DNA from: Azotobacter paspali | GTDB taxonomy: Bacteria > Pseudomonadota > Gammaproteobacteria > Pseudomonadales > Pseudomonadaceae | Length of the DNA stretch: 48,506 bases | Assembly: GCF_042434745.1 (NCBI RefSeq) | Contig: NZ_JBHLSS010000063.1 | Direction: 5' to 3' (one strand) | Shown here: piece by piece, positions 32,787 to 41,486 of the stretch | How positions within the stretch are numbered: position 1 is the stretch's first letter | How the letters are laid out: each line of letters starts with the position of its first letter | Program-made: the position numbers and the translations under genes | Notes under the pieces: model-generated | Seen by the model: the letters and a program-made list of their open reading frames with translations, nothing else | Told to the model about the DNA's origin: nothing | Database searches by the model: none

Positions 32787-33698
32787 ATGCCGTCCCGTCG
32801 TCGTCTCCTCTTTGCTCTCGCCCTCTCCACTGTAAGCCTGGCCCTGGCCCAGCCGATCCGCCTCGCTCGCGCCGCCGATGCCATCACTGTCCTGCAATCC
32901 CGCCCCATCCCCTCGACCGGCGAGCTTCTGCCAGTGATCGGCATGGGCAGCCCCGGCAGTTTCGATGTCGGCACGAGCCCCGCCGAGCTCGATCCGTTGC
33001 GCGAAGTGCTCAGGCGCTTCTTCGCGGCGGGCGCCAGCCTGATCGATACCGCGCCCGGTTACGGCCGCGCCGAGGCGGTCATCGGCGAGCTGCTGGCCGA
33101 AATGAACCCGCGGCAAAAGGCTTTTCTGGCCACCAAGATCGGTACCGTGGGCCGCGAAGCCGGGCTGGCCCAGTTCCGCCGCTCGCTGGAATTGCTGAAG
33201 ACCGACAAGGTCGAGTTCCTGCAAGTGCACAGCCTGCAGGACTGGAAGACACAGATCGCGCTGATCGGCGAATTAAAGGCACAGGGCAAGACCCGCTACA
33301 CGGGCCTCACCCACTGGCCGGACAGCGGCCACGACGAGCTGGCCGAAGTGGTCCGTGCGGTGCGTCCGGACTTCCTGCAGGTCAACTATTCGGTGATTTC
33401 GCGCAGCGACGAAGTCAAGGTGTTTCCGCTGGCCCGGGAGCTGGGCGTGGCGGTTCTGGTCAACCGCGCTTTCGACGACGGGCGGCTGTTCTCCAGGGTC
33501 ATGGACAAGGCCCTGCCGAGCTGGGCGGTGGAAGCCGGCATCGACTCGTGGGCGCAGGCCTTTCTCAGGTTTGCGTTGAGCCATCCGGCGGTCACCGCGG
33601 TCATCCCGGCGGATCGGCAGAGCGACAACCTCAAGGCGGGCAGCGGTCCGGCTCTGACGGAAGCGCAGCGGCAATCCCTGGTCGAACTGCTAGCCTGA
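32787..33698 (+). CDS. Exported aldo/keto reductase
   Basis: 303 residues. It begins MPSRRRLLFALALSTVSLAL, a twin-arginine-like signal (SRRRLL) with a hydrophobic core, cleaved probably near RARA-AD at residue ~30. The AKR barrel follows with the catalytic tetrad in place: Asp and Tyr in LIDTAPGYGRAE, Lys in FLATKIGTVG, His in LQVHSLQDWK. Such Tat-exported AKRs act in the periplasm; the substrate is unknown. It ends 7 bp before the transporter gene, so the two form an operon, with a candidate Fur box at the promoter. Confidence 0.88.
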   Translation: MPSRRRLLFALALSTVSLALAQPIRLARAADAITVLQSRPIPSTGELLPVIGMGSPGSFDVGTSPAELDPLREVLRRFFAAGASLIDTAPGYGRAEAVIGELLAEMNPRQKAFLATKIGTVGREAGLAQFRRSLELLKTDKVEFLQVHSLQDWKTQIALIGELKAQGKTRYTGLTHWPDSGHDELAEVVRAVRPDFLQVNYSVISRSDEVKVFPLARELGVAVLVNRAFDDGRLFSRVMDKALPSWAVEAGIDSWAQAFLRFALSHPAVTAVIPADRQSDNLKAGSGPALTEAQRQSLVELLA

Positions 33699-33705
33699 AG
33701 CCGAA

Positions 33706-35013
33706 ATGAACGCAGCCTCTCCCCGACTGGCCGGCCTGTTCAATCTAGAACCGAACGAAGCGCCGGCCGTACTGGCCGGCCTGCTGATGTTCTTCCTGCT
33801 GTTCGCGGGCTATTTCATGCTGCGCCCGGTGCGCGAAACCATGGGCGTGGCCGGCGGCGTGGACAACCTGCAATGGCTGTTCACCGGCACCTTCGTCGCC
33901 ACGCTGGTGGCGCTGCCGCTGTTCGGCTGGCTGGCCTCGAAGGTATCGCGCCGCCGCATTCTGCCGTGGGTCTACGGCTTCTTCGTACTCAACCTGCTCG
34001 GCTTCGCGATCGCCCTGCTGACCTGGCCGAACAGCGTATGGGCCGGACGTGTGTTCTACATCTGGCTGTCGGTGTTCAACCTGCTGACGATCTCGCTGGC
34101 CTGGAGCGTACTGGCCGACGTATTCGCCAGCGGCGAGGCGAAGCGCCTGTTCGCGCTGATCGCCGGCGGAGCCAGCATCGGCGGCCTGGTCGGGCCGATC
34201 CTCGGCACCGTATTGGTCGAACCGATCGGGCATGCCGGCCTGCTGATCCTGGCCGCGATCATGCTGGCCGCCAGCGCGCAGGCAGCGGTCTGGCTGCATC
34301 GCTGGCGCGACCGCAACCCGCCGCCCGCGGACAGTCTCTCCGGCCACGAGCCACGCGGCCGGCCACTGGGCGGCAACCCGTTCGCGGGCGCCACGGCGGT
34401 GTTCGCTTCCCCCTACCTGATCGGCATCGCGGTATTCGTGCTGCTGCTGGCAACCGTGAGCACCTTCCTGTACTTCGAACAGGCGCGGATGATGGCCGAG
34501 CATTTTCCGGACCGCGCCCGCCAGACCCAGGTGTTCGGCCTGATCGACAGCGTCGTGCAGGCCCTGGCTATCCTGACCCAGGTGTTTTTCACCGGCCGCA
34601 TCGCGCAGAAGCTGGGCGTCGGCGTTCTGCTCGTGGCCGTGCCGCTGGCGGTGGCCGCCGGCTTCCTATGGCTGGCCCTCGCTCCGGAGTTCGCGGTGTT
34701 CGTGATCGTGATGGTGGCGCGGCGGGCGGGCGAATACGCCCTGGTGCGTCCAGGCCGGGAAATGCTCTACACCGTCGTGCCGGTCGAGCAGAAATACAAG
34801 GCGAAGAACTTCATCGACACCGTAGTGTACCGGGGCGGTGATGCGCTCAGCGGCTGGATCAAGCGCGGCCTCGACTTGGTAGCCGAGCATCCCGCCCTGG
34901 CGATGTTCACCGGCATGTTCATCGCGCTCGGTTGGGGCTTGATAGGCGCCGGCTTGGGCCGTGCCCAGCACAGACGCGAAACGCACGCTCGGCAGCCCGA
35001 CGCCGCTCCCTAG
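33706..35013 (+). CDS. MFS-like transporter of the NTP/NDP-exchanger (Npt1/Npt2) type
   Basis: 435 residues with about twelve hydrophobic segments. The start FNLEPNEAPAVLAGLLMFFL then FAGYFMLRPVRETMGVAGG and the loop FIDTVVYRGGDALSGWIK are typical of free-living bacterial relatives of ATP/ADP translocases. In these bacteria the substrate is not known. It starts 8 bp after the aldo/keto reductase stop, so the two are probably transcribed together. The C-terminal tail is hydrophilic. Complete; the following sequence is debris. Confidence 0.85.
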   Translation: MNAASPRLAGLFNLEPNEAPAVLAGLLMFFLLFAGYFMLRPVRETMGVAGGVDNLQWLFTGTFVATLVALPLFGWLASKVSRRRILPWVYGFFVLNLLGFAIALLTWPNSVWAGRVFYIWLSVFNLLTISLAWSVLADVFASGEAKRLFALIAGGASIGGLVGPILGTVLVEPIGHAGLLILAAIMLAASAQAAVWLHRWRDRNPPPADSLSGHEPRGRPLGGNPFAGATAVFASPYLIGIAVFVLLLATVSTFLYFEQARMMAEHFPDRARQTQVFGLIDSVVQALAILTQVFFTGRIAQKLGVGVLLVAVPLAVAAGFLWLALAPEFAVFVIVMVARRAGEYALVRPGREMLYTVVPVEQKYKAKNFIDTVVYRGGDALSGWIKRGLDLVAEHPALAMFTGMFIALGWGLIGAGLGRAQHRRETHARQPDAAP

Positions 35014-35185
35014 CTCCTCCACGTAGCGGCCCGCCGGGTCGGCCACGATCTCGTGCAGCTGAGTCGACAGCGGGACGCTGGCCAGTCGCTTGCCCTGCGC
35101 CGGAGCGTCAAGCCGATCGCCATGCAGTGTCCATGCCACCAGCGGGCAGGGCTTCTCCAAGCGGCGCGAAGGAATCATCCTTCTC

Positions 35186-35572
35186 TCAGTGCGGCATCTG
35201 CGCTAGGCGTTCGGCAAGGAATTCGATCAGCTTGCAGACCTTGAGGGAACCGCGCTGGGTAGTGGGATAGACCGCGCGGAACGAGAAAGTACCCACCGCA
35301 TATCGGCGCCCCGCCAGCAGCTCCTTGCCGGCGACCAGGCTCGGCAGGCACACGACCCCCACCCCACCCAAGGCGAAATCGCGCAGCAGATGGACGGAGC
35401 TGGAACGCACCTGGTCGGGAAGATTGATTTCCAGCCGCTCGTTGCCACGACAGAAAACGAACTGATAGCGACTCGGATAACCGTCGTACAGGCCGGTCGT
35501 ATGCCGCAGCAGGTCACCGGGATGACAGGGCGCAACGTGATTATGCAGATAGCCGGGCGACGCGCAGACAGG
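35186..35572 (-). pseudogene. LysR-family regulator, C-terminal fragment
   Basis: The minus strand from about 35572 reads CASPGYLHNH, then RSSSVHLLRDFALGGVGVVC then LPSLVAGKELLAGRRYAVGT and VCKLIEFLAERLAQMPH, ending at a normal stop. This is the second half of a LysR effector domain. The HTH and first half are missing; the break coincides with the start of a TonB-receptor fragment on the other strand. Sequence 35014-35185, on its downstream side, shows an open minus-strand frame (MIPSRRLEKPCPLVAWTLHG) that I could not identify. Confidence 0.7.
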
Positions 35573-35580
35573 GCACCCAG

Positions 35581-36093
35581 GTGAACCGTGGCCTGGAGCT
35601 GAGCGCCAACGGCGAGATCCTCCCCAGCCTGTCCATCTATGGCGGCGCCACCTGGCTCGACCCCAGGCTGCGCGATACGGCGCGGGAAGACACCAGCGAC
35701 AAACGCATCGTCAGCGTGCCCACGATCCAGGCCAATTTCCAGGACAACGTCGCCAGGGTGCGGCGCGCGCTGGAAGGGGTGCCGGCGGAAAAACGCCGGC
35801 GCCTCTACCACTGCATGGGCGATCCGCTCAGCACTTCCGGGCGTTCCTCGCTGAACTAGGACTGGATGGATCTCGGCGGTGCCATCAATGTCGCCGAACA
35901 CTGGCCGCGATCTCGCCCCCTGCTGCGCGGCAAGCCCGTCCTCGACGCGACCAACCCCTACCGCTGGCGCGACGGCGAAGCGGCGGACCTTGCCGAATGG
36001 CAAGGCGCGGACCTGTTCCAGCCGAGTATACCGTTATTCCGGCAGATGATGAGCGCCGAACGGTTGCGCAGCCGCCTGGACGAACAGCGCTGA
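35581..36093 (+). pseudogene. Chimeric remnant: TonB receptor / iron substrate-binding protein / unassigned piece
   Basis: One near-continuous frame joins unrelated pieces. 35581-35739 reads NRGLELSANGEILPSLSIYG then GATWLDPRLRD and KRIVSVPTIQAN, a C-terminal barrel part of a TonB-dependent siderophore receptor. 35740-35902 reads VARVRRALEGVPAEKRRRLY then GRSSLN, a stop at 35857-35859, and DWMDLGGAINVAEHW, like the second lobe of periplasmic iron-chelate binding proteins. 35903-36093 reads LRGKPVLDATNPYRWRDGEA and on to a stop; the LDATNPY part is reminiscent of NAD(P)-binding reductases, but I am not sure. No product is expected. Confidence 0.6.
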
Positions 36094-36150
36094 CAGGCAG
36101 CGGCTCCGACCGCGACGAAAACCGCTCACGGCCCGATGGCCGCATAGCGC

Positions 36151-37059
36151 TCAACCGCCGTGGTGGAGCTGCGCCGCCATGAACCTGCTGCGCTGCCCCA
36201 TGTGCCGCACCGCTTCGATCAGGGCACGCGCGGCCGGATTCGTCCGCGGCGAAAAAGCGTAGAAGCAGGCGGCCGGCAACACGGGCAAACGCTCCTCCTC
36301 CCCCAGTTCGCGCAAACCTTCGCGCAACTGGCTGCGGGCGACGACCGTCACCGCGAAACCGGCCAGCGCCGCGGACAGGCAGCCGGCCATGCTGCTACTC
36401 TCGAAGACCACACGCCAAGGACGGCCCACGCTGCCGAGAGCGGCAAGGGCCGCCTCGCGGTAGATGCAGGGCTCCGGGAACACGGCTAGCGGCAGCGCTT
36501 CGGTGAAGTCCGCCGCGCACGCCGAGGCGTAGGCCCAGGCCAATGGCTCCCGCCACAACAATTCGCCCTCGTCGTTCGTCCGGCTGCAGCGCTTGCCGAA
36601 AACCACATCTAGATGGCCCCGCTCCTGCTGGCGCAACAGGTCGACGGTGATACCGACCTTCAATTCGATCGACGCCTGCGGATGCCAGCGACGGAAGCCT
36701 TGCAGCACCTGGGGTAGCCAGGTGCCCGCGAAATCCTCGGAGGCACCGACACGCAGCCGGCCCTGGATCGTCGAGCCGCGCAGCCTGGCCCGCGCCTCGC
36801 GCTCCAGATCCACGATGTTGCGGGCATAGGCGTACAAGGTTTCTCCGGCCTGGGTCAGCTCCAGGCGTCGCGTGGTGCGCGCCAGCAAGGTGCCGCCGGC
36901 GGCCAGCTCCAGGCGCTTGATATGGCCGCTGACCGTGGACGGCGTGAGCGCCAGACGCTCCGCCGCCAGGGCGAAGCCACCACTGTCGACCACCTCCAGG
37001 AAGGTACGCAGCAGCACGATATCGAGCGTTGGAGAACTCGTACCCGCAATCTTGTCCAT
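36151..37059 (-). CDS. LysR-family transcriptional regulator
   Basis: 302 residues from the chosen ATG 37059. The HTH reads LDIVLLRTFLEVVDSGGFAL then AAERLALTPSTVSGHIKRLE, followed by a full effector domain (GRLRVGASEDFAGTWLPQVL, SSMAGCLSAALAGFAVTVVA). Upstream in-frame starts at 37107 and 37128 would add 16-23 residues not usual for the family, and none has a strong ribosome site, so the start is uncertain. It faces away from the alpha/beta hydrolase at 37168 and probably controls it. Confidence 0.87.
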   Translation of the reverse strand: MDKIAGTSSPTLDIVLLRTFLEVVDSGGFALAAERLALTPSTVSGHIKRLELAAGGTLLARTTRRLELTQAGETLYAYARNIVDLEREARARLRGSTIQGRLRVGASEDFAGTWLPQVLQGFRRWHPQASIELKVGITVDLLRQQERGHLDVVFGKRCSRTNDEGELLWREPLAWAYASACAADFTEALPLAVFPEPCIYREAALAALGSVGRPWRVVFESSSMAGCLSAALAGFAVTVVARSQLREGLRELGEEERLPVLPAACFYAFSPRTNPAARALIEAVRHMGQRSRFMAAQLHHGG

Positions 37060-37084
37060 GGCGCCCAATTCAACGAGATAATTC

Positions 37085-37104
37085 AATAATAGGCGGAGAT
37101 TATT
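37085..37104. promoter_or_regulatory. Inverted repeat between LysR and hydrolase genes
   Basis: AATAAT (37085-37090), eight bases, ATTATT (37099-37104). An AT-rich dyad in the ~108-bp divergent promoter, the expected place and size for a LysR operator. Confidence 0.45.
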
Positions 37105-37167
37105 CATCAATCGCGTTTTTCCATCCACTTAACATCATGGCGAACCATGTCCGTCCGGAGAATCGCG

Positions 37168-38058
37168 ATGACCGAATACGCCTTCGTCACTACCCCACAG
37201 CTCGAAATCGCCTATCGGCAATGGAACCCGCATGGAATCCGCACGGCCGTGCTGCTGCACGGCTGGCCGGACAGCCCGGCCTGCTGGAATGCGGTGGCGC
37301 CCGCGCTGGCCGATGCCGGTTACCGGGTGCTGGCCCCCGCGCTGCGGGGCTTCGCGCCGACACGCTTTCGCGATGCAGCGACGCCGCGTAGCGGGCAACT
37401 GGCGGCGCTGGGCCGCGACCTGCTGGATTTTATCGACGCGCTTGACTTGCGCCGCCCCGTGCTGGTCGGACACGACTGGGGTGCGCGGGCCGCCGCGAAT
37501 GCCTGCGGATTGCGGGAGCGGGTCGCCTCGCACCTGGTGATGCTGTCGGTGGGCTATGGCACCAACGATCCGAACCAGTCCATTTCGCTGCAACAGGCAC
37601 GCAACTACTGGTATCACTGGTTCATGGCCACGCCGCGTGGGGAAAGGACGGTGCGGGAAGAGCGCCGGGCCTTCGCGCGCCGGATGTGGGATACCTGGTC
37701 GCCCGCAGGCTGGTACAACGAAGCCGATTTCGACCAGGCCGCACAGGCCTTCGATGGGCCCGACTGGGCGGACGTCGTGCTGCACTCCTATCGCCATCGC
37801 TGGGGATTCGTCGGGGGAGACGCGCGCTTCGCCGCAGACGAGAAGCGCCTGAATCCCGCCCCGCTGCTGTCCATCCCAACCCTGGCGATCCACGGCACCG
37901 CGGACACCTGCAACGATCCCGAAAGTTCCAGCGGGCGCGAGCGCTTTTTCAGCGCTCGCTACGAACGCCTGCTGCTCGATGGAATCGGGCATTTCCCGCA
38001 GCGCGAGTCGCCCTCGCGGGTGAGCGATGCCATCGTGCGATTCTGCTCCACGGAGTGA
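37168..38058 (+). CDS. Alpha/beta hydrolase (epoxide hydrolase/dehalogenase type)
   Basis: 296 residues from ATG 37168 (GGAG nine bases upstream; a longer frame from 37147 is unlikely). Motifs are the oxyanion HGWPDSPACWNAV, the nucleophile elbow VGHDWGARAAANACG with Asp as nucleophile, and a C-terminal GIGHFPQRESP with the catalytic His. An Asp nucleophile points to epoxide hydrolase or haloalkane dehalogenase chemistry rather than a serine esterase. The substrate is unknown. Divergent from a LysR regulator. Confidence 0.87.
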   Translation: MTEYAFVTTPQLEIAYRQWNPHGIRTAVLLHGWPDSPACWNAVAPALADAGYRVLAPALRGFAPTRFRDAATPRSGQLAALGRDLLDFIDALDLRRPVLVGHDWGARAAANACGLRERVASHLVMLSVGYGTNDPNQSISLQQARNYWYHWFMATPRGERTVREERRAFARRMWDTWSPAGWYNEADFDQAAQAFDGPDWADVVLHSYRHRWGFVGGDARFAADEKRLNPAPLLSIPTLAIHGTADTCNDPESSSGRERFFSARYERLLLDGIGHFPQRESPSRVSDAIVRFCSTE

Positions 38059-38122
38059 GTAAACGGAGCCCGGCCGCATCCCGCTGCGGAAACCGCGAAC
38101 GGAACAGCCGGGAAGCCAGCGC

Positions 38123-38232
38123 TCAGATCTTCTGCATGCAAATATTCAGGGTTTGAATCCGGTAGGCGACCTGCCTGGGCGTCATCCCCAGCAGGCGGGC
38201 CGCGTTCACCTTGACCCATCCTGCAGGCGGCC
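38123..38232 (-). pseudogene. NifA-like sigma-54 activator, C-terminal HTH remnant
   Basis: The minus strand reads AGWVKVNAARLLGMTPRQVA then YRIQTLNICMQKI and stop. This is the Fis-type C-terminal helix-turn-helix with the ARLLGMTPRQVAYRIQ pattern characteristic of NifA and its VnfA/AnfA relatives, which activate nitrogenase genes with sigma-54. The AAA+ domain and the rest are absent; no GAFTGA or Walker motif is found in the neighbouring DNA. It is a genomic scar, not a gene. Confidence 0.6.
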
Positions 38233-38532
38233 GCATCACTGTCGATCTGGCTGGCGGTGATGGCCGCCGGGCGTTTGCTCGCCTATGTCTGAAGCGACCG
38301 CCGCAGAACGGTCGCCCCCGCCTCCGCCGGGACGCGGGTCCGGGGCGCATCGGGACAGGCGCCGCTCCGGTGGACGCGCGGACACCTTCCAGACGCAGCG
38401 TAGCCGAAGCCACGCCCAGGGCAGAGAGCGGCATAGCACCGTCCCCAAGCGGATCGCCGGCAGATGGCGGCCAGCCGGGCTCCCCGCAGGATGGGCGGCA
38501 CGGCTGCATTGCCGTCTCGTGTCGGCTGCACT
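38233..38532. other. Gene-free stretch beside the NifA remnant
   Basis: High GC with overlapping frames but no recognised motif. It may be the decayed upstream part of the same activator gene. Nothing else seen. Confidence 0.3.
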
Positions 38533-40218
38533 TTATGACGGAAGGCTGGATTCGAGCGACCGCGGCTCCGCCAGGGCATGCCGATCCGGCTTCTCGATCG
38601 CTACCACCTGGCCGTTCTCCATGCGGATCACCCGGTCGGCGAGATGGAAGTAGCGGTCGTCATGGGAAATCACCAGCACGGCCTTGCCCATGGCCTTCAA
38701 TTCGGGAAGCAGTTCGCAGTAGAACACCTCCTTGAACAGCGGATCCTGATCGGCCGCCCACTCGTCGAAGACCAGGAAGGGACGGTCCTCGAGGTAGGCC
38801 ACGACCAGCGCCAGGCGCTTACGCTGGCCCTGCGAGAGCGCGCGCGTGGTGAAAGCGCCGTCGCGTACCTGCACCTTGTGCTGCAGATGGAGCTTGGCGA
38901 GCAGGACGTTGCCCCGGGCATCCAGGTCGGCCGAGGGCACATCCAGCAGGCGGTCGAACAGGTGAAAGTCCGAGAAGATAGCCGAAAAGAGCTGGCGGTA
39001 ACCGTCGAGGCCCGCCTCCTCCACCGCCTCGCCGTCGACTCGGATCGCCCCCTCCTCCGGCCGGTAAAGGCCCACCAGCAGCTTGGCCAGGGTAGTCTTG
39101 CCACTGCCGTTGCCGCCCACTAGGAAACTGATCTGCCCAGGGGAGAAATCCAGGTCGACCGGCCCCAGGGTGAACATTTCGTCGGCCACCTCGTGGTAGT
39201 AACGATGGCTCGCGCCTTCCAGGCTCAGGCTCGCGAAGGCGGCCGGCAGCCGCGTCGTCGCCTCGTCTCCGCTCGGCTGCAGCTCCTGGGTGATCTCGTC
39301 GATGCGCTGCGCCGAAACCTTCGCCAGGTTGGCCCGCGGCAGGACGAGCAGCAGGTTCTCCAGCGGCGACACCATGAAGACGAAGACCAGCGCGAAACCG
39401 GTCATGATCCGCTCCCGTTCGGGCACCTCCCCCACCAGCACGAACAGCACCAGGCCGATGAAGGCATAGATCAGGAAATTGCCCCACGCCGACAAGGCGA
39501 GAAAGATCGACGAGCCGCGCGTACGCTCGCGGCGCACCTCCTCGATCGACGCGCCCAGCACATCCCTAGCAAAGCGTTCCCGCTTGGAGGCGTGCAGGCG
39601 CAGTTCCTTGGCCCCGTCCACCAGCGCCCGGAAATGGCCGAACAGCCGGTCCTGCTCGCGGGAAGCGGCATCCAGATGACGGATCGCCCACAGGTGCGCC
39701 AAGTGATAGCCCAGCGAGCCTAGGCCGATGACCACGGCGGCTATGAAGAATACCGACCAGGACAGCCAGGCCATGTAAACCAGGCAGCCGACGACGACGA
39801 TGCCATTGACCAGAATGGCCGGAAAGCCGACGAAGAAGTCGGCCACCCTGGCGCAGTGCTCGGACAGAGCCGACAGCACCCGCGGCCCGCCGATCTCCTC
39901 CAGCCGGCGGAAATCGGTGGCCATCACCCGCGCGGAAACGAAGCGCCGCAGTTCGGCGTGCGCATACTGGCCAAGGCACTCGAACAATACCGAGGAAAGC
40001 ATGCGGCTGAGCATCGCCAGCAGCGCGATGGCGGCAAACCCCCAAGCCAGGGCCGTGCGCTCCGCCGGGTCGCTCGCGACCAGAGCGGCGTTGATCCGGG
40101 TGAGCAGCAGCACGCTACACACCCCGGCAGCGACGCTCGCCAGGATGGCGGCGGTCAGCAGGTGGCGGGACTGTCTGATCAGATGGGCAAGCACGGATGG
40201 ACACCTCGGTCGGGGCAT
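38533..40218 (-). CDS. pvdE: PvdE-like cyclic-peptide/siderophore export ABC transporter
   Basis: 561 residues: an N-terminal six-helix membrane domain (AHLIRQSRHLLTAAILASVA ... FLIYAFIGLVLFVLVGEVP) fused to an ATPase with Walker A VGGNGSGKTTLAKLLVG, signature ALSQGQRKRLALVVAYL and Walker B FLVFDEWAADQDP. The length and FDEWAADQDP match PvdE/SyrD-type exporters, which move the pyoverdine precursor across the inner membrane. A PvdS box lies 25-48 bp before ATG 40218. An in-frame GTG at 40194 has a better ribosome site (GAGGTG) and may be the true start. No other pyoverdine biosynthesis genes are in the window. Confidence 0.88.
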   Translation of the reverse strand: MPRPRCPSVLAHLIRQSRHLLTAAILASVAAGVCSVLLLTRINAALVASDPAERTALAWGFAAIALLAMLSRMLSSVLFECLGQYAHAELRRFVSARVMATDFRRLEEIGGPRVLSALSEHCARVADFFVGFPAILVNGIVVVGCLVYMAWLSWSVFFIAAVVIGLGSLGYHLAHLWAIRHLDAASREQDRLFGHFRALVDGAKELRLHASKRERFARDVLGASIEEVRRERTRGSSIFLALSAWGNFLIYAFIGLVLFVLVGEVPERERIMTGFALVFVFMVSPLENLLLVLPRANLAKVSAQRIDEITQELQPSGDEATTRLPAAFASLSLEGASHRYYHEVADEMFTLGPVDLDFSPGQISFLVGGNGSGKTTLAKLLVGLYRPEEGAIRVDGEAVEEAGLDGYRQLFSAIFSDFHLFDRLLDVPSADLDARGNVLLAKLHLQHKVQVRDGAFTTRALSQGQRKRLALVVAYLEDRPFLVFDEWAADQDPLFKEVFYCELLPELKAMGKAVLVISHDDRYFHLADRVIRMENGQVVAIEKPDRHALAEPRSLESSLPS

Positions 40219-40242
40219 GTGGAAAGGCTCTATCCGATCAAG

Positions 40243-40266
40243 ACGAATCCCCCGCCGATCCGTTTA
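40243..40266 (-). promoter_or_regulatory. PvdS (iron-starvation sigma) promoter box for pvdE
   Basis: On the minus strand CCCTAAAC is followed by exactly 16 bases and CGT, against the iron-starvation box TAAAT-N16-CGT: one mismatch (TAAAC). Spacing and position before pvdE fit well. Confidence 0.7.
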
Positions 40267-40600
40267 GGGAAATATCCCCGCTCGTTCGGGCACACCGCTG
40301 GCCCCTCCACCTTCAGCGTGCCGACGCCAATCGCATCAGGCATCGGAACGCTACCGCTGCCGGGACGCTGCCTTGCAGGCCGACCAGGCGAGCCGGCAGG
40401 CAGGAATGCACCTAAATCGGATTCCGCGCCATTCGTCAATCGACCATGAAAGGCACGGAAGCGAAGCCCATCGACTCCGCAGTGCATACGAAATCAGCAA
40501 CCGAAGTTTTTCGGATGAAACACGACCGCAAAACAAGGCAAGTCTGGAAAGGGTTGCTTAAATATTGGCTCGAACCATTAGAAGACTCGACCAGCCTTTT
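40267..40600. other. Intergenic region between pvdE and the HTH gene
   Basis: No gene recognised. GTATGCACTGCGGAG and neighbouring DNA give open frames without motifs or good starts. AT content rises from about 40480 toward the next gene, which suggests its promoter. Confidence 0.3.
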
Positions 40601-40930
40601 ATGAAAACAGATCGACTAAGACTCATAAACCCGGATGGCAGCCTGTCACGTATCATACAGCTACGCGAGGTCGCGCAACTCCTGAACTGCAAGGAGGCAT
40701 CTGTCCGCTATTTATTGTACAAAGGTCGCCTCCCGCGGCCGGCAGCGGTCATAGGCAAGACGATGCTGTGGCCACGCGACCAGATCGAAGCGCTCGCGGC
40801 CGAATGGACGGCCACCAGACCCGACAGAGATACCGGTGGAACGCTCAAGGACTTCCCGGCCGAAACAAGCACCAAAGCAGACAGGGTTCGCATTCCCAAG
40901 ATAGCCTGCCGTAGCAGGCATGCCGTTTAA
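40601..40930 (+). CDS. Small helix-turn-helix protein (AlpA/excisionase-like)
   Basis: 109 residues. The first half reads LSRIIQLREVAQLLNCKEAS then VRYLLYKGRLPRPAAVIGKT and MLWPRDQIEALAAEW, the MerR/AlpA-type winged helix used by phage-like regulators and excisionases. The tail is hydrophilic and unlike known families. ATG 40601 gives a natural N-terminus, but no strong ribosome site is seen; an upstream TTG at 40565 is the alternative. It sits next to an IS3 remnant, in AT-richer DNA, which suggests it came in with mobile DNA. Confidence 0.6.
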   Translation: MKTDRLRLINPDGSLSRIIQLREVAQLLNCKEASVRYLLYKGRLPRPAAVIGKTMLWPRDQIEALAAEWTATRPDRDTGGTLKDFPAETSTKADRVRIPKIACRSRHAV

Positions 40931-41053
40931 ATATGAGAGACGACGGTCATCGAATCTTTTATTCCGGGAATAAGTATTCGATATCTGACCTGCTCCCCGA
41001 TTCCAGTACCACGCTGAACCTAGTAGAGTCCGTCTGCCGAGCAGGAAACGGCA

Positions 41054-41394
41054 GTGAAAAAGCGTTTTACCGAAGAGCAGATTCTCGACTTTCTCAAGCA
41101 GGCCGAGGCCGTTGTGCCGGTGAAGGAGCTGTGTCGGCGCACGGCTTCAGTGATGCCTCGTGCTACACGTGGCGGGCCAAGTTTGGTGGCATGAACGTGC
41201 CAAATGCCAAACGGCTGAAAGATCTCGAACTGGAAAACAGCCGGCTGAAGAAGCTGCTCGCCGAAGCTCACCTCGATATCGAGGCGCTTAAGGTAGTCGC
41301 TCGGGGAAAAGGGTAAGCCCGGCGGGAGGCGGTGCAGGAGAGGCAGGCGCGAACCGGTATCTCCGAGCGCCGCGCCTGTCAGTTGTCATGCACC
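41054..41394 (+). pseudogene. IS3-family OrfA (frameshifted) and OrfB start, second IS type
   Basis: From GTG 41054: KKRFTEEQILDFLKQAEAVV then PVKELCRR, a one-base loss near 41139, then GFSDASCYTWRAKFGGMNVP and SRLKKLLAEAHLDIEALKVV ending at 41316. This is OrfA of another IS3 group than the copies at 1, 5837 and 11681. At 41323-41394 REAVQERQARTGISERRACQ begins OrfB and then breaks off. The rest of the IS is gone. Confidence 0.82.
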
Positions 41395-41486
41395 AGGGTT
41401 CCATCGCGCATCACGGCCTGATGCACGGTCAGACAAATATAGGAACAAGATCAAACGCTATATCGTTCTTCGTGGATACTTCGATA

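Noticed and set aside
33745..34503. 252-codon minus-strand frame opposite the NTT-like transporter
   Set aside because: Gln/Arg-rich antisense reading of a gene with clear membrane segments.
38285..38653. 122-codon plus-strand frame before pvdE
   Set aside because: Overlaps the 3' end of pvdE on the other strand and shows only low-complexity Arg/Ala/Gly text.
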